Assembly: GCA_963724015.1 (NCBI GenBank)
Contig: CAVRTM010000004.1
Location: 434,001 to 498,000 of the forward strand
Source: CAVRTM01 sp963724015
GTDB lineage: Bacteria > Actinomycetota > Actinomycetes > Actinomycetales > Dermatophilaceae
Direction of reading: 5' to 3'
DNA: 64,000 nt
Made by a program: the position numbers and the translations under genes. A model generated the notes under the pieces. It saw nothing but the letters and a program-made list of their open reading frames with translations, was not told the origin of the DNA and made no database searches. Below, one piece after another: positions 47,370 through 59,953 of this stretch (positions within the stretch are counted from its first letter, which is position 1; every line of letters starts with the position of its first letter).

Positions 47370-48541
47370 CTAGGGCGAGGAGGACGTCGCCGTGACATCC
47401 GTGCCCGAGCTGGGGGCGGCCATGTCCGTCAGGGCGTAGAACGCCTTGAGCCGGCGCCGGCTGAGGTCCTGCTTGTCCCGGGTGATCAGGCCGTAGCCGG
47501 GGCTGTCCGGGTTGTTGCCGTGCAGGGTGAACCAGAAGATCGGCCCCTGCGCCCCGGCCGCGCTGACCAGCTTGGTCGCCTTGACGAAGTTGCGCGCCTT
47601 CTGCCCCTCGGTCCCGGAGTAGCCGCCCTTGTCGCTCCAGGAGGAGTTGAAGCCGAACTCGACCCAGATCGGCTTGGCGGCCCAGGCCGGGTTGGCTGTG
47701 CATGCTGCGGCGGAACGACCGGTAGCGCGACAGCACGCTGTCCGGGGTCTGGCCGTAGGCGTGGAAGTCCATGATGTCGAAGTACCGCGAGGCGTCGGTC
47801 GTCATGACCGCCCGCAGGTAGCGCTCGACCTTGGCCTCGGACAGCCCACCGAACAGCACGGTCGCGGTGGGGTCGGTGGCCTTGACCGTCTCATAGCCCT
47901 GCTTGAGCAAGGTGACGTAGCGCTGCACCGCGGCGAGGTAGGCCTGCTGGTCGCTGTCGTGCTTGCTGTCGATGTTCCAGGTGTAGCGCAGGTTGGGCTC
48001 GCTGAGGATCTCCCAGTAGTGCACCGAGGCCCGGTAGCGCTGGACGATCTGCGCCACCCAGGTGCGGTAGGCCTGCTGGTCGGCCGGCGTGCCCAGGTCG
48101 AGCAGCGGGGCCGGCTTCTCCAGGATGACGATGAGCTGGACGTGGTGGCGGGCTGGCCGCGGCCACCACCGCGGCGAACCGGTCCGCGGCGTCGGGTGAG
48201 GACGCCAGCCGCAGCCGGGCCCACGTGACGCCGGCGTGCTCGAGCTCGGCGAAGTCCGCCTCCATGCCCGCGGCGTTGTCCCCCCAGAACTCGATGAAGT
48301 CGTACAGCGACACCGCCTTTCCGCTCGCCGAGGCCGGCGGGGGGTACGGCAACGTGGGCGAGGCGGACGGCGACGCGGGCGCGGTCGGTTGCGCGGAGCC
48401 GGACGGGGACGCCGAGGCGCTCGCCGGCGACGACGGCGACGGGCTGGTGGTCCGGCCGCCGGACGTGCACCCGGCGAGCGCGGTGCCGGCGAGCAGGGTC
48501 ACGGCCAGGGTGGCGGCAGGCACCAGGCGGCTGCGACGCAT
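47370..48541 (-). CDS. Secreted glycoside hydrolase-like lipoprotein (GH39/GH5 clan; two frameshifts)
   Basis: About 390 residues. Lipoprotein signal 'LAVTLLAGTALAGCTSGG', a long Ser/Ala/Pro linker, then a (beta/alpha)8-type domain: 'LEHAGVTWARLRLASSPDAA', 'YWEILSEPNLRYTWN' (Glu acid/base; SEPN where NEPN is common), 'YFDIMDFHAYGQTP' and, after a frame change near 47690, 'KPIWVEFGFNSSWS' with the likely nucleophile Glu. The other frameshift is near 48150. ATG 48541 follows 'aaggagggctg'. Similar enzymes (for example PslG) cut exopolysaccharides; substrate unknown. Confidence 0.78.
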
Positions 48542-48726
48542 CAGCCCTCCTTGGGCATCGGCCCGACTCGGCGCCGGCGTCCGCGCGATCTGCCCGGGCA
48601 GCACGTGCGGGACGACGGCCGGTGCCCGCGATCCTGCGCCCGCAACCTGAGCGCAGGCTGGGCCCGGTGTCCCCGTACTCTGACACCGCCGACCGCCCGC
48701 GCGCGGCAGAACCGTAGGTTCGTGGT

Positions 48727-49062
48727 GTGAACATCGCCCGGTCCGTCCCGCTGTTCGTGCTCGCTGCCCTGCTGGAGATCGGGGGAGCGTGGCTGGTCTG
48801 GCAGGGCGTCCGCGAGCACCGGGGGTGGGTGTGGGTCGGGGCAGGGGTCCTCGCCCTCGGCCTCTACGGCTTCGTCGCCACCCTGCAGCCGGACGCGCAC
48901 TTCGGGCGCATCCTCGCGGCGTACGGCGGCGTGTTCATCGCCGGCTCCCTGGCCTGGGGCATGGCCCTGGACGGGTTCCGGCCGGACCGCTACGACGTCG
49001 CCGGCGCGCTGGTCGCCCTCGTCGGGGTGGCCGTGATCATGTACGCCCCCCGCTCCTCCTGA
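48727..49062 (+). CDS. YnfA family membrane protein
   Basis: 111 residues, four helices, intact. It has 'FVLAALLEIGGAWLVWQGVR', 'GFVATLQPDAHFGRILAAYG' and 'GVFIAGSLAWGMALDGFRPD', which match UPF0060/YnfA proteins, small multidrug-resistance-like proteins with a conserved membrane Glu (here in 'LLEIGGAW'). Transport function is not established for most members. GTG 48727. Stands alone, 18 bp from the convergent phosphoesterase gene. Confidence 0.92.
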   Translation: MNIARSVPLFVLAALLEIGGAWLVWQGVREHRGWVWVGAGVLALGLYGFVATLQPDAHFGRILAAYGGVFIAGSLAWGMALDGFRPDRYDVAGALVALVGVAVIMYAPRSS

Positions 49063-49080
49063 GCGCTCGGTCCTGAGCGG

Positions 49081-50754
49081 TCAGTGCGAGCGGCCGAGCG
49101 CGATGGCGTGGCCGAGGTCCGCGACCCGGGCGTCCCGGGTGGCGACGGGCTTGAGGTGCAGGCTGCGCTCGATCGTGGCCAGGATCGAGGTCGTGTCGTA
49201 GGTGTGGTGGTCCACGCGCGGACCGCTGCATCGAGGCCGAGAGGACCAGCGCGGGGATGCGGGTGCCCGGGCCCCAGGCGTCGTGGACGCCCTTGCTGGC
49301 TGCCCTGCCCGGGCGGTGCGACGTGGTCCCACTGGCCGCCGAACTCGTCGTACGTCACGACGACCAGCGTGTCCTTGGCCTGCGGGCCGGTGGTCACCGC
49401 CTTGAGCAGGTCGACGAGGTGGTCGCTGCCGTCCGGCTCGCTGGCGTAGCCGGGGTGCTCGTTCTCGGCGCCGTACGGCTTGACGAAGCTGACGGTCGGC
49501 AGCGTGCCCCGGCGCGGCGGCGGTGAGGAACCGCTTCTCGTCCTGCAGGTGCGCGCGGCCGGGCTGGCCCGGGGCGTAGGCGGCGAAGTAGTTGAACGGC
49601 TGGTGGTGGTACTGGAACAGCGGGCCGGGGTGGCCCGGCCGCGGCGGCGTCCCAGCCGCCGGAGTACCAGTTCCAGGACACGTCGGCGGCGCTGAGCCGG
49701 TCACCGATGTTGGGGTACTTCGCGTCGTCGATGAGCGGGATCTTCGGGCCGGAGCCGAACGGCGGGCTGGAGGGCTGCACCGTGTTGACCGCGAGGAGCC
49801 GCAGGCCCGCGCGTAGTCCACGGCCTCGCCGTCCGGGCAGGCGCGGGTCAGCTGGCCGTCCACCACGGTCGGACGGCGCCTTGTACAGGGGGTAGCTCGT
49901 TGGGCATCCCCGCGCGGTCCAGCACCGAGGTCTTCGCGCCGCCGGCGCCCCTGCTGGTGTCCTCGGGGGCGCGCGCGGCGATGAGGTACTGGTGGTTGAG
50001 GAACGAGCCGCCGAACGCCGCCCTGGAAGAAGTGGTCGGCCAGCACGTAGTGCGGGGCGCCCTTGCCGTGCAGGTAGTCGTAGATCGGCAGCGAGCGGGT
50101 GTCGTAGTGGCCCATGGTCAGCCCGACCGCGTCCGAGCCGGTGACGTAGCGGTTCTGCCGGCCGTCGTTCAGCTGGTACTGCTCCTGGTAGAAGCGGTGC
50201 ACCAGGTCGCGGGTGCAGCCGCCGGGCAGCGCCCCGGGCGAGTTCTTCAGGACGCCGTTCGGCGCGTAGACCGTCGGCGGCGGGCACGTCTTGTCGCCCG
50301 GTCGGATGTAGCGGTCGATCCGCCACGGCCCGTTGGTGAAGGCGCTGGCCTTCACCCCGTGGGAGGCGTCGGCGCACCGGTCGGCGAGCGGTGGCGAGGT
50401 CAGGTTGACGTCCGCCTGCAGCAGGCAGCGGTACGCCGAGCCGTTCTGCGCCAGCTGGGTGCGCTCGGCTCCGGCCGGCCTGCGCGAGACCGTCCACCCG
50501 GTCCCCGCCCACCGTGCCCCAGGTGCCGTAGAGGTTGTCGAAGGAGTGGTTCTCCTCGTAGATCACCACGAGGTGGCGGTAGCCGCCGGGCAGCGTGTGG
50601 CGCGGCAGTGGCGCGAGCGCCGCCGGCGGGCGCGTTTCCAGCGGGTCGGGCGGCACCCGCGGCCCCCGAGGCGCCTGAGGCACTCACGGCGCACGCGGCG
50701 CCCAGGACGGCGGCGGCCAGCACGGACGTGCGTGGCGAGAACTCGACGGCGCAT
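49081..50754 (-). CDS. Secreted PF04185-type phosphoesterase (at least five frameshifts)
   Basis: About 550 residues. A signal peptide ('TSVLAAAVLGAACAVSASGA') is followed by 'GYRHLVVIYEENHSFDNLYG', the metal-binding start of the phospholipase C / acid phosphatase AcpA family. Later come 'GSDAVGLTMGHYDTRSLPIY', 'VSWNWYSGGWDA', 'KDTLVVVTYDEFGGQWDHVA' (second metal site), 'WGPGTRIPALV' and 'DTTSILATIERSLHLKP', ending '...LGRSH' at 49081. The pieces lie in different frames. It should hydrolyse phosphate mono- or diesters outside the cell. ATG 50754. Convergent with ynfA. Confidence 0.8.
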
Positions 50755-50861
50755 GGTGGGCCCTCCCTGATGTCCCTCGCCGACATGGCATCCCGTGCCG
50801 GCGTCCTCCGCGAGTGTGGCACCGGCCGGTCCTTCCGGCATCCCGTATCGCAGGCCGTCCG

Positions 50862-52068
50862 GTGACGCAGACTGGGCCGGTGCCGGATCTGTGGGATGTC
50901 ATCGTGGTCGGCGCCGGGCCGGCGGGCTCGGCGGCCGCGCTGTCGGCGCTGCGGGTGCGGCCGGGAGCCTCGGTCCTGCTGCTCGACCGGGCCGACTTCC
51001 CGCGCGACAAGTCCTGCGGGGACGGGATCGCGCCGCAGGTCCTCGACGTCCTCGCCGACCTGGGCCTCGGCGGCGTCGTGGACGACTTCGCCCCGGTGAG
51101 CGCGCTGTCGATCGGCTACCCGCCCGGCCTGGGCGAGGCGGCGTCCGGGACCATGGCCCGGCCGGCGCGGGTCGTGCCCCGCCAGGTGCTCGACGCCCGG
51201 CTGGTCGCCGGGGCCCGCGCCGCGGGTGCGGTCCTGCGCCGCCACACCGTGCGCCGTCTCGAGGTGCGTCCGGACGCGGGTGGTGCTCGACGGCGACCTG
51301 CGCGCGCGGACGGTGGTGGCCGCCGACGGCGCCGGGTCGACGCTGCGGCGCGGGCTGGGCCTCGCGCCGAACGGGCCGGGCCACGTCGCGGTCGCGATCC
51401 GCGGCTACGCGCCCGTGCGCGCCGACCTGCGCGAGGAGCAACGGATCACCCTCGGTCGCGAGGACTGGCCGGAGTACGCCTGGTCGTTCCCCATCGGCGA
51501 CGGCCGCGCCAACATCGGGTACGGCGCCGTGCTGCGGCAGGGGCGGCCGCTGTCGCGCTCGCTGCTGCTGCGCCGGCTGGAGGAGCTGCTGCCCGGCGTC
51601 GCGCAGGACGCCCGCTCCTGGCGGGCGCACCACCTGCCGCTGTCCTCGTCGCGGCCGCGGCAGCCCGACGGGCCCGTGCTGCTGGTGGGCGACGCGCTCT
51701 CGCTGGTGAACCCGATGACCGGCGAGGGGATCTACTACGCGGTGCTCTCCGGTGCCTGCGCCGGCGCGGCCGCGGTGAGCGGAGCGGGCGGCGGGGTCGC
51801 GCGAGGGATGGGCGGAGGCGTCGGCGGGACCGCGGGAGGCGACCCCGGGGCGGCGTACCGGCGGAACCTGCGCGGTCGGCTCGGCCGGCACCTGCGGCAC
51901 ACGTCGACGGCCGCGGTCCTGGCCCGCCGCCCGTGGGTGGTGGACGGGGCCCTGCGCGGCGCGACCCGCCACCCGGCCGCGTTCGACGCCCTGGTCGAGC
52001 TCGGGCTGGGGGAGGGGCTGCTCACCCCGGGCGCCCTGCTGGCCACGGCGGCCGGGCTGCGCCGCTGA
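50862..52068 (+). CDS. Geranylgeranyl reductase-family FAD oxidoreductase (one frameshift)
   Basis: About 400 residues. The FAD dinucleotide motif 'DVIVVGAGPAGSAAAL' is at the start, then 'DRADFPRDKSCGDGIAP' (the 'PRxKxCGxG' family motif), 'VVAADGAGSTLRRGLGLAPN' and 'VLLVGDALSLVNPMTGEGIY' with the GD motif. The frame changes near 51278. Members reduce isoprenoid double bonds (geranylgeranyl chains, menaquinone side chain in MenJ). A menaquinone or lipid role is possible here but not shown. GTG 50862; GTG 50880 is an alternative. Confidence 0.87.
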
Positions 52069-52118
52069 CCGCCGCGGCCGCTGACGGCGCTGACCGCCGC
52101 GGACCCAGGTCGGCCAGG

Positions 52119-52334
52119 TCAGTCCTTGGTACGCCGCAGCGCGTCCGGCTTGTGCACCGCGGTGCCGCCGCTCTTCTCGCTCCGGACGAGGTACTGCGGC
52201 TCGTCCTCGGAGGCGTCGACGGTGCGCCCGGCCTCCTCGGTGCGGGAGGTGATCTTCTTCTCCACCGTGCCCCGGGCCGTCCCGCCGTGGCTGTTCCACT
52301 CGACCTTGTCACCCTTGCGGAAGCTGTCGGCCAT
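52119..52334 (-). CDS. DUF2945 (HVA1-type TUDOR-like) protein
   Basis: 71 residues. 'FRKGDKVEWNSHGGTARGTV' and 'TVDASEDEPQYLVRSEKSGG' followed by a His/Lys/Arg-rich end match the small DUF2945 family. Its members have a TUDOR-like beta-barrel; the role is unknown. ATG 52334 with 'gaga' upstream. Divergent from the PPDK regulatory gene. Confidence 0.88.
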   Translation of the reverse strand: MADSFRKGDKVEWNSHGGTARGTVEKKITSRTEEAGRTVDASEDEPQYLVRSEKSGGTAVHKPDALRRTKD

Positions 52335-52452
52335 GGGTTCTCTCCTCGCGTCGGGGGACCGGATGCCGTGGAACCTACCCCCTCCTGCCTGCAGCCAACC
52401 CGGGGACCAAAGACCGGGCCGGGCGGCCCCGGATGTGGCTAGCCTGACCCCC

Positions 52453-53295
52453 ATGTCGACGGCGCCCATCGAGATCCACGTGATCGCGGACTCGACGGGC
52501 GACACCGCGGCCCGCGTGGCCCGGGCCGCCCAGGCACAGTTCGTGCGGCACCCGACACGGATCGTCCGGCACCCGCGGATCAGCACGGCGGAGGGCCTGC
52601 ACGAGGCCTTCGCGCTGATCGAGCCCGACGGCCAGGGTGTCGCGGTCTTCTCCACCCTCGTCGACGACGGGCTGCGTGAGCTGGTCGGCGAGCTCTGCGA
52701 GCGGCTGGGCGTCGCCCACTGCGACCTGCTGGGGCCCGCCCTGCTCGCGCTCGAGACCGCCAGCGGCGACCGGGCGGAGCGGGTGCCGGCGCGACAGGTC
52801 GGCCTCGACCCCGACTACTTCAAGCGGATCGCCGCGATGGAGTTCGCGGTCCGGCACGACGACGGGCAGTCCACCGGCGGCCTGGTGGACGCCGACATCG
52901 TCCTGATCGGTGTCTCGCGCACCGGCAAGACCCCCTTGTCCATGTACCTCGGCTACCTCGGCTACAAGACCGCCAACGTGCCCCTGGTCCGCGGGATCCC
53001 CGCTCCCGCAGCGCTCTTCGCCATCGACCGGTGGAAGATCGTGGCCCTCACCATCGACCCCGAGCGGCTGGCGACGATCCGCGGCCGCCGGGTGCGGGCC
53101 CTCGGCTCCCGCGGCGGCAAGGACGGCTACGCCGAGCTGAGCGGCATCTACGACGAGCTGGACGAGGTCACCGCCCTGCAGCGCCGCCTCGGCTGCCCCT
53201 CCATCGACACCACCTCGCTCGCCCTCGAGGAGGCCGCCGGCCGGGTCATCGACCTGGTCGAGGACCGCCGCAGGGTCGCGGCCGGCGGACCATGA
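52453..53295 (+). CDS. Pyruvate, phosphate dikinase regulatory protein (DUF299)
   Basis: 280 residues. Bifunctional Ser/Thr kinase and Pi-dependent phosphorylase that switches PPDK or PEP synthase off and on. It has 'IHVIADSTGDTAARVARAAQ', the P-loop 'GVSRTGKTPLSMYLGYLGYK' at about residues 152-171, and 'LTIDPERLATIRGRR', all family-typical. ATG 52453. It is 86 bp upstream of its expected target ppdK. Intact frame. Confidence 0.94.
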   Translation: MSTAPIEIHVIADSTGDTAARVARAAQAQFVRHPTRIVRHPRISTAEGLHEAFALIEPDGQGVAVFSTLVDDGLRELVGELCERLGVAHCDLLGPALLALETASGDRAERVPARQVGLDPDYFKRIAAMEFAVRHDDGQSTGGLVDADIVLIGVSRTGKTPLSMYLGYLGYKTANVPLVRGIPAPAALFAIDRWKIVALTIDPERLATIRGRRVRALGSRGGKDGYAELSGIYDELDEVTALQRRLGCPSIDTTSLALEEAAGRVIDLVEDRRRVAAGGP

Positions 53296-53381
53296 CCGTC
53301 GCACGCCGACCGTGCCGACGCGCGGACCGTGCCGGCCCGCACCACCCCGTGCCACCCCGTGCCCAAGCCCAGGAGGACCCG

Positions 53382-56046
<2,665 letters not shown>

Positions 56047-56059
56047 CCGCCTCCCCGCA

Positions 56060-56144
56060 AACCTGGGGGTTCTGCGGCGCGGGCCGGGCCAAACCAAACC
56101 TGGCGGTTCTGCGAGCCGGGCTGGGCCGAACCTGGGGGTTCTGC
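56060..56144. repeat. Three copies of a 16-bp intergenic repeat
   Basis: AACCTGGGGGTTCTGC occurs at 56060-56075 and 56129-56144, and with one change (AACCTGGCGGTTCTGC) at 56097-56112. Spacers are GC-rich and themselves similar (GCGGGCCGGGCC / GAGCCGGGCTGGGCC). Each core holds a 4-bp hairpin AACC/GGTT. They lie between the ppdK stop and the aldo/keto reductase start, in 160 bp with no gene. Confidence 0.85.
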
Positions 56145-56206
56145 AGACCGCCGTACCGTGCGTGCGTGCGCGCGCCGGACCGGCGCCGATGCGGTAGGCA
56201 TGGGGC

Positions 56207-57191
56207 ATGGAACAGCGACAGCTCGGCAGGACAGACCGGCAGGTATCCGTGATCGGCCTCGGCACGTGGCAGCTCGGCGCCGACTGGGGGTCCGTGGACC
56301 CCCAGGAGGCGATGGCCGTCCTCGACGCCGCCGCGGCGTCCGGCGTGACGTTCTTCGACACCGCCGACGTCTACGGCGACGGCCGCAGCGAGCAGCTCAT
56401 CGGCGACTTCCTGCGCGCCCACCCCGGCGCCGGGATCACGGTGGCCACCAAGATGGGCCGGCGCGTGCCGCAGGAGCCCTCGGCGTACACGCTGGAGGCG
56501 TTCCGGCAGTGGACCGACCGCTCCCGCAAGAACCTCGGGGTCGAGGTCCTCGACCTGGTGCAGCTGCACTGCCCGCCCACGGAGGTCTTCTCCGACGACG
56601 CGGTGTACGACGCCCTGGACACGCTGGTCGCCGAGCAGCGGATCGCGGCGTACGGCGTCAGCGTGGAGACGTGCGCGCAGGCGATGACGGCGATCGCCCG
56701 GCCCGGCACGGCCAGCGTCCAGATCATCCTCAACGCGTTCCGACAGAAGCCGGTCGAGGAGGTGCTGCCCGCGGCGGCGTCGGCGGGCGTGGCCATCATC
56801 GCCCGCGTGCCCCTGGCCTCGGGCCTGCTGTCGGGCAAGTACACCCACGACAGCGTCTTCGCCGAGGACGACCACCGCACCTACAACCGCGGCGGGGAGG
56901 CCTTCGACGTGGGCGAGACCTTCTCGGGCGTCGACTTCGGCACCGGCGTGGACGCGGCGGCCGCGTTCGCCGAGCTCCTGCCCGAGGGCACGACGCCGGC
57001 TCAGGGGGCGCTGCGCTGGGTCACCCAGCAGCCGGGCGTCACGACGGTGATCCCGGGGGCCCGCAACGTCGGGCAGGCCCGCGGCAACGCTGCGGCCGCG
57101 GCGCGTTCCCGAGCTGTCGCCGGAGGTCCTGGCCGCGATCACCGACCTGTACGACGAGCGCATCCGCCCGCAGGTGCACGACCGCTGGTGA
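56207..57191 (+). CDS. Aldo/keto reductase (frameshift near the C-terminus)
   Basis: NADPH-dependent oxidoreductase of the AKR superfamily, about 327 residues. 'GRTDRQVSVIGLGTWQLGAD', the catalytic Asp/Tyr 'TFFDTADVYGDGRSEQLIGD', Lys in 'GITVATKMGRRVP' and His in 'LDLVQLHCPPTEVF' complete the tetrad. 'TVIPGARNVGQARGN' is the cofactor-binding end. One extra base near 57105 shifts the frame; restored, the end reads 'ELSPEVLAAITDLYDERIRP' with stop at 57189-57191. ATG 56207. Substrate unknown. Confidence 0.9.
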
Positions 57192-57325
57192 CGGCGAGCA
57201 CGGCCGGGCCACGCCGGCGGCCGGGCGTCGCCGCGACCGGCCTCGGTGGACCGGATTTCGTGTCCGGGCCCGCAACCGTGTATCTTTCTCGACGCATCAC
57301 CGGGTGGCCCTGCGGCTGCCTGAAT

Positions 57326-57398
57326 GCCCCAATAGCTCAGTCGGTAGAGCGTCTCCATGGTAAGGAGAAGGTCTACGGTTCGATTCCGTATTGGGGCT
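57326..57398 (+). tRNA. tRNA-Thr (anticodon GGT)
   Basis: GCCCCAA pairs with TTGGGGC; D-arm 'AGCTCAGTCGGTAGAGC'; anticodon stem TCTCC/GGAGA with loop ATGGTAA, anticodon GGT; T-loop 'GGTTCGATTCC'. No CCA is encoded. Confidence 0.96.
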
Positions 57399-57466
57399 CC
57401 GTTCGGAGCACGGGTGGCCGCCCTCAGCGTCAGCTGGCGGCGGCCGTCCTGCTTTCCGGGCACCCC

Positions 57467-57543
57467 GGCGGGGTAGCTCAGGTGGTTAGAGCACACGACT
57501 CATAATCGTGGTGTCGCGGGTTCAAGTCCCGCTCCCGCTACCA
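57467..57543 (+). tRNA. tRNA-Met, elongator type (anticodon CAT)
   Basis: GGCGGGG pairs with TCCCGCT (two G-U ends); anticodon loop CTCATAA within ACGACTCATAATCGT; T-arm 'GCGGGTTCAAGTCCCGC'; CCA encoded. It lacks the three G-C pairs expected of the initiator anticodon stem, so it is the elongator. Confidence 0.95.
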
Positions 57544-57658
57544 GCGCGATTTCCGGATCCGTCCTGTCGTCGCGTAATCTGGTGCGTCGCCGTGTGCAGG
57601 AACGGATCGGCGCACCACCTCCCTTCTTCACCCTTGAGTTCCGAGAGCAGGTTCACCC

Positions 57659-57829
57659 GTGGCCAGCAAGAGCGCCGACGTCCGCCCGAAGATCACCATG
57701 GCGTGTGTGGAGTGCAAGGAGCGCAACTACATCACCAAGAAGAACCGCCGCAACAACCCTGACCGGTTGGAGCTGGCGAAGTTCTGCCCGCGCTGCAGCC
57801 ACCACACCGCGCACCGCGAGACCCGCTGA
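57659..57829 (+). CDS. rpmG: 50S ribosomal protein L33
   Basis: 56 residues: 'MACVECKERNYITKKNRRNN' and 'KFCPRCSHHTAHRETR' show the L33 fold with both CxxC zinc-binding pairs (Zn-type L33). The GTG at 57659 starts 'VASKSADVRPKITM'. It follows tRNA-Met and precedes hadA/hadB, the standard actinobacterial order. A strong hairpin lies just after the gene. Confidence 0.96.
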   Translation: MASKSADVRPKITMACVECKERNYITKKNRRNNPDRLELAKFCPRCSHHTAHRETR

Positions 57830-57866
57830 CCGCCGGCGGGCCCCGGCCCGCCGCCACCAGCACGCC

Positions 57867-57898
57867 GACGACCGTCCCTGCCGGCAGGGGCGGTCGTC
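57867..57898 (+). terminator. Hairpin after rpmG
   Basis: A 15-bp stem begins GACGACCGTCCCTGC and pairs with the following GCAGGGGCGGTCGTC, with one G-U pair and a CG turn. It lies 38 bp past the rpmG stop and 34 bp before hadA, so the two may be separately terminated. Confidence 0.8.
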
Positions 57899-57931
57899 CT
57901 GCTGTCCCCGTCGCTCCCCTAAGGTGACGCC

Positions 57932-58382
57932 ATGCCTGTGAACGCGAGCTTTGCCGGGCGCACCTACCCGGCCACTGCCCCCTACGCCGTCGGGCGCGAG
58001 AAGATCCGCGAGTTCGCGGAGGCCGTCGGCGCGACGGATCCGGTGCACACCGATCGCCGACGTCGCCCGGGCCCGGGGCTACCGCGACGTGATCGCGACC
58101 CCCACCTTCGCCGTGCTGGTCGCCCAGCAGTGCGACAAGCAGCTCATCACCGACCCCGAGGCCGGCATCGACTACAGCCGGGTCGTCCACGGCGAGCAGC
58201 GGTTCGTCCACCACCGGCCGATCACCGCCGGCGACGAGATCGTCGGTGTGCTGACCGTCGACGCCGTGCGCGAGGCCGGCGGGCACGCCATGGTCACCAC
58301 CCGCAGCGAGCTGTCCACCGTGGACGGCGAGCAGGTCTGCACCGCCACGTCGACGATCGTCATCAGGGGAGGGGAGGAATGA
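57932..58382 (+). CDS. MaoC-like dehydratase N-terminal-type protein (HadA/UPF0336; one frameshift)
   Basis: About 150 residues. Opens 'FAGRTYPATAPYAVGREKIR' and, after a frame change near 58050, continues 'RGYRDVIATPTFAVLVAQQC' and 'RVVHGEQRFVHHRPITAGDE', a hot-dog-fold protein matching mycobacterial HadA/HadC-type subunits. It lacks the catalytic Asp/His loop and should pair with the product of the next gene as a (3R)-hydroxyacyl-thioester dehydratase. ATG 57932; the stop overlaps the hadB ATG (ATGA). Confidence 0.87.
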
Positions 58383-58808
58383 GCACGCTCAGGACCGCGC
58401 CAGCAGGTCACCGCCGGTGAGGCGCTGCCCTCGCGCACCATCCACGTCGAGCGCGCCTCCCTCGTGCAGTACGCCGGGGCGAGCCTCGACCGCAACCGCA
58501 TCCACTGGGACGAGCGGTTCGCCACGTCCGTCGGCCTGCCGGACGTCATCGCCCACGGCATGTTCACCATGGGCTCGGCGATCAGCGTCGTCACCGACTG
58601 GCTGGGCGACGCCGGGCGGGTGCTGGAGTACGGCACCCGCTTCACCAAGCCGGTCGTGGTCCCCTGGGAGGGCGGCGCCGACATCGAGGTGACCGCCGTC
58701 GTCAAGAGCGTCGACCCGCAGGCCGAGCGGGCCACGATCGACCTCACCGCGCTCTGCAACGGCGACAAGGTGCTCGGCCGCGCCGTGGCCGTCGTGGCCC
58801 TCGGCTGA
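58379..58808 (+). CDS. MaoC-like dehydratase (HadB-type; one frameshift near the start)
   Basis: About 143 residues. It starts 'MSTLRTA' at ATG 58379, then shifts frame near 58400 into 'QVTAGEALPSRTIHVERASL'. The hydratase/dehydratase catalytic motif is 'YAGASLDRNRIHWDERFATS' (Asp and His pair), with 'VIAHGMFTMG' after it. It partners the preceding HadA-like protein in fatty-acyl or related elongation. The next gene, murB, is 15 bp downstream. Confidence 0.88.
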
Positions 58809-58823
58809 GCCGGTCCGCACCCC

Positions 58824-59898
58824 ATGCGCGAGGAGCACGGCACACCGCTGTCCACCCTGACCACGATGCGGGTCGGCGGCCCGGCGCAGCGGCTGGTGAC
58901 GGCCGAGACCACCGACGAGCTGGTCGACGCCGTCCGTGAGGTCGACGACGCCGACGAGCCCCTGCTGGTCGTCTCCGGCGGCTCCAACCTGCTCGTCGCC
59001 GACGAGGGCTTCCCGGGCTCCGTCGTCCGCGTGGCCACCACCGGGATCACCGTCGAGTCCCAGGACGACTGTGGCGGGGCCGCCGTCCGCGTGGCCGCCG
59101 GTGAGAGCTGGGACGGACTGGTCGCCCGAGCCGTGGCCGAGGGCTGGTCCGGCATCGAGGCCCTGTCCGGCATACCCGGGGCGACGGGCGCCACGCCGAT
59201 CCAGAACGTCGGCGCCTACGGCCAGGAGGTCGCCCAGACCATCGCGCAGGTGCGGGTCTGGGACCGCCGCGAGCAGCAGGTCCGCACGTTCGCCAACGCC
59301 GACTGCGTCTTCACCTACCGCCACTCCCGCTTCAAGGCCGAGCCGCGGTACGTCGTGCTCGACGTCCTCTTCCAGCTTCGCCTGGCCACCCTCTCCGCGC
59401 CGGTGGCCTACGCCGACCTCGCCCGCGCCCTCGGGGTCGAGGCCGGGCGCGCGCGTGCCGCTCGAGGACGCCCGCGAGGCCGTGCTGGCCCAGCGACGCC
59501 AGCGGGGGATGGTGCTGGACGCCGACGACCCCGACACCTGGAGCTGCGGGTCCTTCTTCACCAACCCGGTGCTGTCCTCCCAGCGCTACGCCGCCCTGCG
59601 CGACCGGGCCCGCGAGGTCCTGGGCGCCGACGCGCCGGCCCCGCCGCAGTTCGCCGCCCCGCACGACCGGGTCAAGACCAGCGCCGCGTGGCTGATCGAC
59701 CGGGCCGGCTTCGGCAAGGGCTACCGCATGCCCGGCCCGGCGGCCCTCTCCACCAAGCACACCCTCGCCCTGACGAACCGGGGCGGGGCGACCGCCGCCG
59801 ACGTCGTGGCCCTGGCACGCGAGATCCGCGACGGGGTGCAGGACACGTTCGGGGTGAGCCTGGTCAACGAGCCGGTCCTGGTCGGCACCTCGCTCTGA
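58824..59898 (+). CDS. murB: UDP-N-acetylenolpyruvoylglucosamine reductase (one frameshift)
   Basis: Second committed step of peptidoglycan precursor synthesis: NADPH-dependent reduction to UDP-MurNAc, FAD-bound. About 358 residues. 'PLSTLTTMRVGGPAQRLVTA' and 'LLVVSGGSNLLVADEGF' bind FAD; 'GIPGATGATPIQNVGAYGQE' is diagnostic. 'SCGSFFTNPVLS' has the catalytic Ser and 'GFSLVNEPVLVG'-like 'VSLVNEPVL' the catalytic Glu. The frame changes near 59450. Since murB is essential, this frameshift argues for a sequencing error. Confidence 0.93.
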
Positions 59899-59953
59899 GC
59901 CCGTGCGGCGGCCGGCTGGTGGACGGACGGCCCCGACCGCGCCGCGGCGGGGC

